NCBI GenBank assembly: GCA_003952965.2
Contig: CM025853.1
Coordinates: 17,861,487 to 17,925,486, forward strand
Reading direction: 5' to 3'
Length of the DNA: 64,000 bases
Origin: Morella rubra
Taxonomy: Eukaryota; Streptophyta; Magnoliopsida; Fagales; Myricaceae
The translations under genes and the position numbers were made by a program. How positions within the stretch are numbered: position 1 is the first letter of the stretch; every line of letters starts with the position of its first letter. Below are positions 1-11,244 of the stretch, in pieces. The notes under the pieces were generated by a model, which saw only the letters and a program-made list of their open reading frames with translations, ran no database searches and had not been told where the DNA came from.

Positions 1-1810
1 AATTAACTAGTTCTAATACAAGACAACGACGATGAAGTAACATAACAATAAAATAACTTAACAACGAAGTAAATCAAACAAATAAATTAACGAAGATCAA
101 TACACCAAAATATAAATGCAAAATATTCAAAATTAATTTTTTTAGCAATAAAATAACTTAATACGAAGGAAATCAAGCGGCAAAAGTATGGAATCTCTAT
201 TTACTAGAAAATAAATGAAAAATTGTCCAAACTAATTTATTTAAAAAATAGATGCCTTATTATTGATGGAAATGAAGAAAATAAATTAAGGAAGAGTTTT
301 ATAGCAAAATATAAATGCAAAGTAGTTCAAATTAACCAGTTCTAATACAAGATAACGATGTTGAAGTAACATAACAATAAAATAACTTAACGATAAAATA
401 AATGAAGTAAATAAATTGAGGGAGAATTATAGACACAAATAGAAATGCAAAATATTCAAAATTAATTTTTTTAAAAATTTAAATAGCTTAATGAGGAATT
501 TAAATAAGCCGCTAAAATAATGGAAGAGTTGTAGACCAAAAAATAAATGAAAAGTTGTCCAAATTATTTTATTTAATAAATAGATGCCTTATTAATGATG
601 AAAATGAAGATAATAAATTAAGGAAGAGTTATAGATTGAAATATAAATGCAAAGTAGTTCATATTAACAAGTTTTCACACAAGATAACGATGATGATGTA
701 ACATAACGATAAAGTGAACGAAGCAAATAAATTAAGAGAGATTTATAGGCCAAGATTTTGCAAAATAGTCTCAATGAATTTATTTAATAAATAAATACCC
801 TATTATTGAAGAAAATGAATAAAATAAATTAATGGAAGAGTTATAAAGGCAAAACATAAATACGAAATAGTTCAAATTAACTAGTTCTAATACAAGATAA
901 CATAATAAAAGTAACTTAACAATAAAAAAACTTAACGATAAAGTAAATGAAGCAAATAACTTATGGAAGAATTATAGACCAAAAATATAAATGCAAAACA
1001 TTCAAATTAATTTGTTTAGCAATAAAATAACTTAGTGATTAAGTGAATCAAGCGGCGAAATTAAGGAAGATCTATAGACCAGAAAATAAATGGAAAATTT
1101 TCCAAACTAATCAGTTTAATAAATAGATGCCTTATTATTGAAGAAAGAGAAGAAATAAATTAAGGAAGGGCTGTAGAGCAAAATATAATTGCAAAGTAGT
1201 TCATATTAACTAGTTTTAATACAAGATAACGATGATGAAATAACATAACGATAAAGTGAACAAAGCAAATAAATTAAGTGAGAGTTATAGACCAAGATAT
1301 AAATGCAAAAAAGTCTGAACGAACTTGTTTAATAAATAAATGCCTTATTATTGAAGAAATTGCGGAAAATAAATTATGGAAGAGTTATAAAGCAAAACAT
1401 AAATGCGAAACAATTAAAATTAACTAGTTTGAATACAAGAAAACGATGATGAAGTAACTTAATAATACAATAACTTAACGACAAAGTAGATGAAGCAAAT
1501 AAATTAACGGAGATTTATAAACCAAAACATAAATGCAAAAGCATCTCAATTTATTTGTTTAGCAATAAAATAACTTAGTGATTAAGTAAATCGAGCGGCG
1601 AAATTAAACGGAAGATCTATAAACCGAAATAAATGGAAAATTGTCCAAACTAATCAGTTTAATAAATAGATGCCTTATAATTGTTGAAAATGATGAAAAT
1701 AAATTATGGACCGAGTTATAGAACAAAATATAAATGTAAAGTAGTTCAAATTAACTAGTTTTAATACAAGATAACGATGATGAAGTAACATTACAATAAA
1801 ATAACTTAAC
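1..1810. repeat. AT-rich satellite-like array with ABC/AC higher-order order
   Basis: The stretch is built from diverged monomers of about 108 bp in three types. Type A carries TAATACAAGATAACGATGAT, type B carries AGCAATAAAATAACTTA, and type C carries AATAGATGCCTTATTATTGA. Type A recurs near 1, 330, 662, 875, 1204, 1418 and 1749, so the spacings are about 330, 330, 215, 330, 215 and 330 bp. This reads as ABC-ABC-AC-ABC-AC-ABC-A(partial). The array continues off the left edge and is cut at 1810 by the next element. No coding capacity was seen. Confidence 0.85.
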
Positions 1811-3121
1811 TGAGAGGTCGAAAACAACCCAAGAGGTGGGGGGTGAAGGGTTTATAAAACTTTTCTTCCTTTTTTTTTTAAACCCAATATACACGAAACG
1901 ATCTAAGGAGCAGAAAATAATCTATTTAATCAAGGACTAATATAGAGAATAAAGAAAAGACAAACAGTGCAACAAATAAATGGAGATAAGGATAGAGAGA
2001 TGACACCGTATCTTTTAGGTGGTTCGGCCAACACTTGCCTACGTCCACCCCCAAGGCTATTGACTTCCTTGGGCTTCCTTCACTATTTTCCAAATAGTAA
2101 GTACACCTTAGCTTCACGGGTGCTAAGTAACCTTTACAAAGTGTTTTTGAGCTTACACTTTAGCTCACTCTCTCAAATCCTCACAATCTCGAGGATTTCT
2201 TTTACCCAACAAGTAAGACAAGTGTTTTTCACAAACACTCACGTGTTTTTCAAGAATGGGTACAAAGAGAATCTTAGTAAAGCTCTTTAAGCTGAATAAA
2301 CAAGTGTGAGGTACTGAGGTGTGCAAAGAGACAAGATTTGCAAGAGAAAGCACAGTATTTGCAAGTGGGAGTACGAGCTTTCTTGGATGGTGAGCTTCCT
2401 TTCTCTTTGAAAGCTTTTTCTCTCTCTAGAATTTAGGGCAAGAGTTAATGGCGCACACTTCTTGCTTTTCTCTCTCCATCTTCTTCTATTTAAAGCTTCT
2501 AGGGCACCAAGGGTCTTCTTGTAAAGCTTGAGTGCCGTTGGAGGTCATTTGAGACATTTGGATACCTTTTTGAATAAGTTGACGTTGCTCAAAGAAATCT
2601 GCAAAATAACACAATGTGTCGACACATGATTGTATGTGCTGACACATTAAACTTAGTCTGAAAAAAAAGTCTCGGGTGTTAGTTCAATGTGTCGACACCA
2701 TGGTCCAATGTGTCGACACTTCCAACACTTAGTCAAAAAATCGAGTTGAATGGTTTGAAATGCAAACTTCGGGTGTTAGTTCAATGTGTCGACACCATGG
2801 TCCAATGTGTCGACACTTCCAACACTTAGTCAAAAAAATCACTTGAATGCCTAAAGCAACTCTCGGGTTTAGTTCAATGTGTCGACACTATGGTCAATGT
2901 GCGACACTTCCAACACTTAGACATAAAAAATTTTGAGTTTTACAACAACTATTCCACTTCAATGGTTCTCATTACATATAAAAAAGATGATCAATTAACA
3001 AGAGTAATGATCTTGAAAAGGAATTCAATATAAAATCTTAAAGGACTTAAAACTAAGTTTGAAAAACTTTTTGTTATCATCAAAATCAAACGGATTGTTG
3101 TAAGAACAACCTTGGCTAACA
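1811..3121 (-). repeat. Sirevirus-like 3' LTR
   Basis: On the plus strand the block begins TGAGAGGTCG at 1811 and ends GGCTAACA at 3121, giving the TG...CA ends of an LTR on either strand. The right end abuts a polypurine tract (AAAAAGGGGGAGAT on the minus strand), which fixes the orientation. The part around 2020-2060 (GGTTCGGCCAACACTTGCCT) resembles the conserved R-U5 part of Sirevirus LTRs as I remember them. Length is 1311 bp. The LTR contains a ~95-bp tandem repeat with GTGTCGACAC palindromes. Confidence 0.8.
2671..2930. repeat. Three tandem ~95-bp units with GTGTCGACAC palindromes
   Basis: Units start near 2671, 2768 and 2861 with CTCGGGTGTTAGTTCAATGT or close variants. Each has two copies of the 10-bp palindrome GTGTCGACAC about 25 bp apart, followed by TTCCAACACTTAG. 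The third unit has lost one palindrome (GTGCGACAC). Further copies occur at about 2616 in the LTR and at about 5297, 5317, 5381 and 5403 in the internal region. Confidence 0.85.
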
Positions 3122-3135
3122 ATCTCCCCCTTTTT
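3122..3135 (-). other. Polypurine tract of the Sirevirus-like element
   Basis: The minus strand reads AAAAAGGGGGAGAT directly before the LTR start TGTTAGCC. This is the primer site for plus-strand DNA synthesis in LTR retrotransposons. A second pyrimidine-rich block (ATCCCCCTGA, about 3170-3180) could be a second tract. Confidence 0.8.
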
Positions 3136-3689
3136 GATGATGACAAACCAATAAAAAAATTTGCTAACAAATCCCCCTGAGAACAAGCAGGAGTTTTTCA
3201 TTTAGCAAAAAGGACTTTAAGATTTTACAAAAATTTTGCAAGAGTTCCCTTTGTAAATGGAGGTTTCCCAAAATTTAAAAACAAGAACAACACTTCTATG
3301 AACATTCTCCAAACTTCCCAACTTCAAAACTCAACCAGAACACAAGACTTCATATACATTAAAAGATAGATAACTACTGAAGCGAGATTTAGGCAATATC
3401 AAAATCTTCACAAGTAAACTTACTATAATATGATGGGATCATTACAAATAATAACCAAGATGTTCACCACAGGAAGATATATCTCTATATATTCTTCAAA
3501 TGTTTTTCAAATTAGAGTTAAGGCATCAGCATTACAACTAGGCACTTTTTTCTCCCCCTTTGGCATCATAAAAAATAAGAAGGCAAGGAGAGGTGACAAG
3601 AGTGAGGGCAAAGGAGATCAGGGACGAGGAGGAGGATTGACGTCAAATTTCTTCAACCAGTTGTTCCAAGTCGTTGAGAACCAATACGT
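3136..3689. other. Non-coding internal stretch between env-like frame and 3' LTR
   Basis: AT-rich sequence inside the Sirevirus-like element. It has pyrimidine-rich blocks near 3170 and 3550 (TTTTTTCTCCCCCTTTGG), which could be extra polypurine tracts on the minus strand. No gene was seen. Confidence 0.5.
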
Positions 3690-5081
3690 TCATTTCATGA
3701 CATGAGGACGAAGACGTCGATCTACATCCATACTAACTTCAGTGGCATTGACTACATCTTGAGCGGATGATTTCAAATCATTCATGGTGGCTTGAATCAC
3801 ACCACTTGCCACATTGATGTTGTTGTTGACTTGGTGCTTGAGAAGCCTCACATCCTTATCAAGAAGTTTGAAACGCTCATCATGAGCGGCAAACAATTCC
3901 TTGATGTCATCAAAACCCATCTTCATGTCAAGAGACAACTTTTCCAACTGCTGCCCCAACTTCCTTTGTTCCTCCTTGATATCCACGAAAGAAGCTTCAA
4001 GAGAATCAAAGTGAGACTCATGAGAGCAGGAGGGGGGAACTTGGGAGGATGACTCCATATGGTAAGGGGGAAAGGAGAGGGGAGAAGGGCTTCTCGGAGT
4101 TCTAGTAGCAGGAGTTCTGGTGAAAGCGGCTTCCTCCTCATCTTCACTTTGGGCCTCAGAAGCCGACCCTTATGACTTCGCTTTTGAGGGGTGGCATCAG
4201 CTTTCTTGACCAATCACCATCCTTATTTGCTGAAACCCCATCAACTTCAAAGTCTTATGATTATACTCTCTTGTGTCCATTGGTGGTACTCTTACTTCAC
4301 CCCCTAAATCAACCTCAAGAATCTGAAACACACGGGTGAAAACATTCCATAAGGAAGCCCTTGGTTCTTCTTCTCATTTGCAGCCTTCATATGATTGAGC
4401 ATGAGATGACCAAGGTTCATGGGAGTGCGAGTGATTAGACAGTACAATAAATCCAAGAAGGTTATGTACTCAAATTTCCACGTCCTTGGTAGAATAATAT
4501 TGCAGACCATATGATGGAGAATACGTCTAGAAATACTTAAATCACTCGCTATGGGTTTAATAATTTCATCTAGGGTTGGATTATCCAAAACAACCCTGAG
4601 AATGTGAAGAGGATCAACTTCAGACAGTCCTACCCATCCATGATTCTCAAAAAATTTCTTCCCATCATCAGGAGCATTTGCCAAAGAATTCAAAGAGGAA
4701 CTAGATAGATCTAATATTTTCCCATTCACATAACTATCAGCATCCTCTGACTTAGAGAACTAAAATTAGCAAATACTAACTTCACTAAGTACACATAGCA
4801 GTTCTCTTTGATGGACACAAGAGTTTCCCATCCTTGAAACTTAAACATGTCTTGGAAATCAAATCCATTAGCACTAAACCACTCAAAATCAATCCATCTG
4901 CCATGAATAACTTTCCTATCGCGAAAATCTTGAGTAAAATGGTTTTTGCATAGACCTGACCTGTAAATGTAGCCCTCAGGAGTGAGAGGGGGATCTTCAT
5001 TCACCCGTGCTTTCTTTTCCCTTTGGAGACGGCAGAGGTTGGAGTTCGTTGGGAGGATCGAGTGGGTCGGCTGGAAGACAT
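3690..5081 (-). pseudogene. Env-like / plant-transposon-protein frame of a Sirevirus, frameshifted
   Basis: Three overlapping minus-strand frames together resemble the extra protein that many Sireviruses carry downstream of pol. The proposed start is the ATG at 5081 (MSSSRPTRSSQRTP). The frame then shifts near 5004 into a segment with GRWIDFEWFSANGFDFQDMF and KFQGWETLVSI, and passes near 4729 into NPTLDEIIKPIASDLSISRR and a segment rich in hydrophobic residues. The last segment (about 4058 to 3690) is predicted coiled coil, with EEQRKLGQQLEKLSLDMKMG and LFAAHDERFKLLDKDVRLL. The family's role is not established; 'env-like' rests on position and predicted structure, not on proven entry function. 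At least two frameshifts make this copy non-functional. A host-derived origin is less likely because of the flanking pol and LTR. Confidence 0.65.
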
Positions 5082-5611
5082 TGAGTGCTGGGTTTTTGGG
5101 GAAAAAGGGCTGTCGGCCGGTGGGGTTTTAGAGTGAGAGAGTGGGTAACTGAAAGATGAGAGAGAGAGGCTTAACCGCACGGTTTGGGAGAGAAGAGAGG
5201 TCTGAGATTGAAAAAGATCCTAAAATGCCAACCCTAACTCTATAGAGATTAATATACCATCGTGCCCTTGGTTAAAAAAACGGTTTACACAAGCAATGTG
5301 TCGACACATTGATAAGTGTCGACACATTGGTCATGCACCCGAAGCATAGCAGAAAAATGGCTCTCGGGTGAAAGGCTGATGTGTCGACACATGATATCAT
5401 GGTGTCGACACATACTTCTTCATGAATGAAAAACCATAAAACCAGATGTGCTGAACTTGTTTCACCAAGTGTTGACACCATTTCATGAAGCATGATTTTA
5501 TGAAATAATTTAATGCTAGGAACCGTAGAGAAATGATCAAACATCATTCAAAAACATGATCAAATCAATCAATACACAATTTAAGAGAAAGAACAAGTAT
5601 TTAACGACAAT
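5082..5611. other. Internal spacer between RNase H end and env-like frame
   Basis: Non-coding part of the Sirevirus-like element. It holds four GTGTCGACAC palindromes at about 5297-5412 and a decayed fifth (GTGTTGACACC, about 5468). No gene was seen. Confidence 0.55.
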
Positions 5612-5943
5612 TCAAAACAAAGGAAATTCTCATTCCTATCTCTTGGCGAATAAAACAAAATCTATCCTCATTGAGGGTTTTTGTGAAAATGTCCGCCAAT
5701 TGAAGGTTGGTATTTACAAACTCAAGAACATATCCCCTTTTGAGCATGATCACGAATAAAATTATGTTTATCTCAATATGTTTTGTCCTAGGTGCTGAAT
5801 TGGATTTTTAGTAAGATTTATCCACTGGTTTGTAACATTTTTATTGGGATGAGAGAGAATTGAAGACTAATCTTTCAATTGGTGTTTCATCCACAATACT
5901 TTGTGCACAACAATTGCCCACGGTAATATACTCGGCTTCCGTA
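5612..5943 (-). pseudogene. Copia pol remnant: C-terminal RNase H
   Basis: The minus strand encodes, over shifting frames, TTEAEYITVGNCCAQ (about 5945 to 5905), then VLWMKHQLKD, and near 5690 to 5630 a segment reading LEFVNTNLQLADIFTKTLNE. These match the conserved RNase H end of Ty1/copia polyproteins (TEAEY; LADIFTK). Several frameshifts and stops show the copy is dead. It is the upstream neighbour of the env-like frame in the same element and is cut at about 5943. Confidence 0.75.
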
Positions 5944-6370
5944 GTGTAAAGTTTTCTAAATCTAATGGCCAACTCTCAGACTAACGTCAATTAGGGTAGA
6001 CTATCTCATAGCTATCATATATGAAAACTCTAGCTGTGATAGTGCGCTCTGGGATTCATTAGGGAATCTCAGATCTTAAGCCGTAGGGATCACATAGAAA
6101 AAACTCTTTTTCCATTAACTCCCTTATATTCTTTTATTCTGAATTTTGGGCTTCTATTAATTGTAATCAAGTCCATCAACATATTACAATTCACCCCCAA
6201 GACTTTGAGAATGATTTGTGAAATCTCTTTTTGCTAACAATATTAACTTATATATCCTTCCACCATACTATATTCCACATAAGTCAATAGGACCAGAATC
6301 ATATCACCGATTAAGTCTCTAACTCATACAATTCTCAATTCTCAATTCTCAATCTGGCATTATTCTTACA
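5944..6370 (-). repeat. Family-D 3' LTR, internally deleted
   Basis: Sequence from GTGTAAAGTTTTCTAAATC to ATTCTTACA aligns with the 5' LTR at 10323-11919 (shared: GGCCAACTCTCAGACTAAC, TTTTGGGCTTCTA). About 190 bp at the start and roughly 700 bp before the terminal GGCATTATTCTTACA are missing compared with the 5' LTR. The right end is fixed by the adjacent polypurine tract. Confidence 0.75.
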
Positions 6371-6385
6371 ATCTCCCACTTGTAC
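6371..6385 (-). other. Polypurine tract of family-D Copia
   Basis: The minus strand reads GTACAAGTGGGAGAT immediately before the LTR start TGTAAGAATAATGCC. The same GTGGGAGAT ending precedes the 3' LTRs of Copia elements A and B in this window. Confidence 0.8.
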
Positions 6386-8889
6386 TAAAAAAATTCATAA
6401 AGGTATCTCATACCCACGTACATCTTTTCTATGTATTTTGCCTTACAATGGTGGAGTCATCAGTTCTAAACTGCTTACAACTCCTCCAACTCTTGTACCT
6501 TTACCCAATACACATACAAAAATTCAATATTGATCAACTATCAATAATATCTGAATTTGTGCATCCCTGAGTAGTCCGCAAATACTCAACTCTAAATACC
6601 AAGATCAGCACTTAGTTCTTTTCAAGAACTTGAGAATATGCTTGACCACTGTCCAGCATTCAGGACCTTTGTTAAATCAATATCTACTCATAAAATTGAC
6701 TACTTGATTAATATCTGGCCTTATCCCTCTCTACTTGGAGAGATGAAATTATGCCTAAAGGGTAAAACCCTTTCTTGGCATCCTGCAAACCATCCTTGCC
6801 AGTATTCATCAACATAGTCCCAAAGACCTCTTTTCTCAATTACCAATAACTTAGTTCCAAGAATGTGGAACACTTCCAAAATTCTTTGACTGATGACATC
6901 ACTCTGACGTCATTCCAATTGAGTTGTATATTACTAACATAAAGAATCAGAAACAATATTAAACTCCCACTAACTTCTTGTCAATACAAGGCTAATCCAT
7001 GTTTTGTGAAAAATCAAACAATTTGATTATTTCATTAACCTGTATTTCCAGCTAATGCTCCTGAGTTCTGAACTCTTCAGACTCATCAGTAGGTTCAATA
7101 ATGTTACTTTTTCTATTGATCTTATCTTCCCCTTTTATTGGCTCAGCTGACTGTTTCATCAAGAACTGTCATGCTTTTGCCTCTACTTAGGCCATACTCC
7201 TTTTAAAAATAAATATTCTTACTAACAATTACTAATTGTTCACTTGACAATTATCAAATAATACTCCTCCAGTGAACCTTTTTGATAAAATATTCTCCAA
7301 AAGAATGTGAAGGCAATAATACAGGTAATAATTCTATGCTTATCTCCCACTAAACAATATCATATAAAGTTTAGTTTCACATTTCTGCAACATCATTGTG
7401 CCATGATGTAACAAGGGAATTAACTGAGATATGATGCTTCCATTTCCAAGATGAGTTCAAAACTTATCTAATTATCTGAGTATCTTGATACTCACTTCCA
7501 GTTGGTTTTCCACTTTACTCTGTAATTTCTTGAACTTTTCAAAAATTTCAAACTCATAATTCATCAGGTACAGATAACCGTACCTGGAATGACCATCACT
7601 AAAAGTGATGAAACAGGAAAAACCATCCTCTGGTTATGTGGTTAAAATCACCACATACATCAGTGTGCACCAACTCTAACAATCTGTAGCTCTAACTCTT
7701 TTTACTTTAAAAGGATTTCTCAGTCATCATTGGATCATATCCAGATTACCATGACTAAGTGTCAGATGCCACACGCAAGTGGGATTCACATCCCTCTACT
7801 TTTTAGAGTTGCATAACTGGTATCAGCATCTTTCTCAATATTATTCAAGAGTTCACAACTTTTCAAAATAATACAACTATCAATAATAGTGCTAGAATCA
7901 ATAAACACTTTTAATTTAAAATTTAACTTGAAATCACATTTCTAGAAATTTCTAGCACATATAAAGATAGTCTTCAAAAACAAAGTTTTTCCTTTTGTAA
8001 ACTCAAATAAATAACTTTATATGGAAGTCGCCGCAACACTTGCAGTCATATCCATATTCTGCACAATTTCCCCTTTCACTTAATATCCAGGTTTCCTTAA
8101 ACCCATGCAACTTATTGCAAAAGTGAGATATTATGCCTAAATAGACATACCAACAATTTAATGGACAATACATTAAATTTGACTTTAATGATAAGCATAC
8201 CTTCAGTAAGATCCCTTTTTCAATATAAAACTTGGCCTAGTCCATAATCATCACAGGTATAGGTTTCGCATAATAAATCTGCAAAAACATAGAAATCAAT
8301 TCACATGTATATATAAATAAATCCACTAGTTTCAGGTTTTCGAATAACTAATGGTACCTCCCACTATGACACATCAATCAAATAAAATACCCGAATATAA
8401 CATTTATATTCTGTGTCACTAGTAGGTATCAAGAGCTTTTACCTTTTGTAAACATGATCCTATTTTAGTAACCATGCAACAACTTGTAAAAGTAATAGAA
8501 ACTATATGTCACGAATCCATCTCATGTCCCATACAATATGTATGTAAATATTCGTGACTCTTGATTTCCTTTTGACCACCAAATAAACACAATATTCACT
8601 ATTTTAGCGTACGTGTTTATTTAGTTAAGTGCAACCATCATCTAAATGATATGTAATTTTGGAATGGGTCAGCATCGCTATTTTAGTCAACACCCCATCA
8701 CTCATACACCCTCATTTATCTTCTAAAGAAATAAATAATAAAAACTATAAAATCAAGAAATTAGAATCTCCTATTTTAGCTTCATCCAACCCTCAATAAA
8801 ATAGATTTCATTTACCAACAATGGGGGTTCATGGGATTAGTTTCCTTTAAACAATCCCATTTAACACTTGCATTTAAAATTTTAGAAAA
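6386..8889 (-). pseudogene. Decayed Copia pol (RT to RNase H region) of family D
   Basis: No open frame survives, but the minus strand around 6900-6640 still reads through shifted frames as Copia RT sequence. It gives a KKGF-YPLG stretch (compare [10 protein letters not shown] in Copia B at ~41110), then PDISQVVNFMSRYLT and a degraded EHW-AVKHIL-like piece. DNA similarity to B is visible by eye, for example AAGGGTTTTACCCTTTA against AAGGGTTTCTACCCTTT. The part from about 7000 to 8890 is AT-rich with very many stops. I presume it is the rest of pol and gag, but I cannot show domains there. Confidence 0.5.
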
Positions 8890-10309
8890 AATAATTTTTT
8901 TTGGTCAACCCTAGTCAAATCGTGTCAACCTTAAACCGGGTTGGTCAACGGATCTGCCTAGTCAAACTGGGTTGATCCATTGACCCACCGGTCTAGTTGT
9001 GGGTCATGTTCTGGGTCAAACCCAAACCTTAGGCCCTTGGTTCATGGATCCGAGTCTAACCCGATCCATGATCCACATAGGTACCCATGGCTTGGATCAC
9101 ATCCAGCCATGGGTTGGGCCAAGAAGACCAGCCCATGTATATCTTCCCTTGCCTTTTTTTTAAAAAAAATACCGAATTGGGGTTGAACTTGGGCCGGCCC
9201 TTCCCCTTTACAAAAAACTTTTGGGCCGGTCCAATTCATTTAAAAACAAAATGGGCCTCAACTTTTTAAAACAAGAAATTGGGCCTCCATTTAAAAAGCA
9301 AAACTGGGCCTCTCCCTTTTAAAAGTATTCAGCCCAAGGGGTTTAAAACAGCAGCCCAAACGTTTTATTTTAAAACAGCCCAATAGTTTAAAAAAACAGC
9401 CCAACCGCTTAAAAAAACAGCCCAAATTCATTTCTTTTAAAAGAAACCCAAACACTTGGGTCGAGTAGGCCAAAAAATGCCCTACCCATTTGGCCCAATC
9501 GGTGACTCGGGCATCTCATGCCGAGGTACCGCTTGAGGCCCCTAGGAGGCAAGGGCAGGCTAGCAACTAACTAGCCGCTGGCCACACCGGCATGACACGT
9601 CCGACCAACCCTAGGCCAGACGTTGGTTGGCCTTACCACCAGCACCCACAGCGGTGCCTTCTGGCGTGCTAATGGTCACCGGTAGGCCACCACACACCCG
9701 TGTAATACATGAGTGTTTATTTTTTTGTGGTATCCATGGCCTCCAAGGCTACCGGACCCCCACAGTAACTCTGGTTGGGCTGCACCGGTCATATCAGGTG
9801 CAACACCGACCATTGGCACGGCAGCAACCCCACTACATCACAGGCCACTTCCTTTTATTGAGAGAGAGAAACCTTTTCTCTTTGTTATCATGTTTTTCGC
9901 AAAACAAAAACAACTAATCAAACAGCATGCTTCAATCTGAAATTTGAACAAATAAAACAAATTCACGTTGGATCTAATCAAAGCGTGAAAGAGGAAAATA
10001 GAACTTCCATTCAAGCAAGTTCCATAATATTCAGATCTAATCAAAACGTAATAGAATAAAATATTTATATTCTATTCATGCGATTTCATAAAACATGAAC
10101 GGCAAAACAATAACAACTCTTAAAATCATTCACAAGTAACCGGATCTGGTGCACCAATTCTATGAAGCTTTTCAACTTGTTGAAAAGATGCCAAGAAACG
10201 TTGAAAAACAAAACCAACTTATTTGAAAACATTTTTCAAACAATCCGATTACTATGAATAATTTTAATGAACGGTACAGATCTCAAGAGTATGAGGTTCA
10301 AATAACCTA
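8890..10309 (-). other. GC-rich 5' leader of family-D Copia
   Basis: This lies between the primer-binding site and the decayed coding region. It has blocks of GGTCAAC / GGTTGGTCAACGG near 8905-8980, then repeated TTTAAAA...GGGCC or CAGCCCAA units near 9230-9440, and a GC-rich stretch to about 9850. Open frames here (for example 9627-9917) show no recognisable domain and I take them as chance. The leaders of Copia A (27430-27990) and B (36850-37295) have the same style of sequence. Confidence 0.5.
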
Positions 10310-10321
10310 GCTCTGATACCA
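10310..10321 (-). other. Primer-binding site, initiator tRNA-Met type
   Basis: The plus strand GCTCTGATACCA is the complement of TGGTATCAGAGC, the standard Copia primer-binding site pairing with the 3' end of initiator tRNA-Met. One base separates it from the LTR at 10323. Confidence 0.85.
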
Positions 10322-10322
10322 C

Positions 10323-11213
10323 TAAAAGTGTGCCTGCGGAAAATTATACTTAAAAACGATCTTTAACTTTGTCTGCGATTGAATCTCCAATATTTGATAA
10401 TCTTCAGGTCTTGTTGATCTCACGCCTTGAGTTTTGATTTCATAACTTTACAGCCCAAATGTTCTGCCTTCTTCTTTTCCACACTCATAATTGTGTAGAG
10501 TTTTTTAAGTCTTGATGGCCAACTCTCAGACTAACTTCAATTAGTCAATTAGAGTAGATTATCTCATAGCTATCCTTATATATGAAAACCCAAGCTGTGA
10601 TAGTGCGTGGGATCGTTAGAGATCTCAGATCTCGGCCGTAGGATCACATAGAAAAACTATTTGTCCATTAACTCCCTTATATTTTTTTATTCCAAATTTT
10701 GGGCTTCTACTATTTGTGATCATGTCTATTAACATATCACAATTTACTCCTAAGTATTTGAGAATGATTTGTAAGTCTTGATGGTCAACTCTCAGACTAA
10801 CTTCAATTAGTCAATTAGAGTAGATTGTTTCATAGCTATCCTTGTATATGAAAACCCAAGCTGTGATAGTGCGTGGGATCGTTAGGGATCTCAGATCTCA
10901 CCGTAGAATCACATGGAAAAACTATTTTTCCATTAACTCTCTTATATTTTTTTATTCCAAATTTTGGGCTTCTACTATTTGTGATCATGTCTATTAACAT
11001 ATCACAATTTACCCCTAAATATTTGAGAATGATTTGTGAAATCCTTTATGCTAACAATTATTCATTTATTTATTCTTCCACCACACTATATTCCACATGA
11101 GTCAATAGGACCGGAATCATATCAATGATTAAGTCCCTAACTCATATAATTCTCAATTCACAATCTATAACTCGTTGGACTATCAATTGTTTCCAAAACA
11201 ATTTCATAAATAA

Positions 11214-11244
<31 letters not shown>

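Larger units (their letters stand above)
1811..5943 (-). mobile_element. Truncated Sirevirus-like Ty1/copia element (3' part)
   Basis: Read on the minus strand the order is: end of pol (RNase H, 5943 to 5612), an env-like reading frame (5081 to 3690), a polypurine tract (3135 to 3122) and one LTR (3121 to 1811). That order, with an extra frame between pol and the 3' LTR, is typical of Sireviruses. The 5' half (gag, protease, integrase, most of RT) is missing because family-D Copia sequence begins at about 5944. The right-hand flank is therefore lost and no target-site duplication can be tested. The sequence left of the LTR is TTAAC. Confidence 0.8.

Noticed and set aside
1926..2353. Overlapping plus and minus open frames in the Sirevirus-like LTR
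   Set aside because: They lie within R-U5 of the LTR, on both strands, without domains.
2611..2910. CRISPR-like array of GTGTCGACAC repeats
   Set aside because: The repeats are 10-bp palindromes in pairs within ~95-bp tandem units, the spacers are themselves repeated, and the DNA is a plant LTR.
3690..4058. A separate host coiled-coil gene
   Set aside because: It lies between Copia RNase H and the 3' LTR, in the same orientation, and joins the env-like frame.
9042..9940. Open frames in the GC-rich part of family-D Copia
   Set aside because: They overlap on both strands, follow short repeats and show no domain; the region is the untranslated leader.
10310..10321. tRNA gene from the GCTCTGATACCA match
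   Set aside because: Only the 12 bases complementary to the tRNA-Met 3' end are present; it is a retrotransposon primer-binding site. The same applies at 27181, 36597 and 54323.
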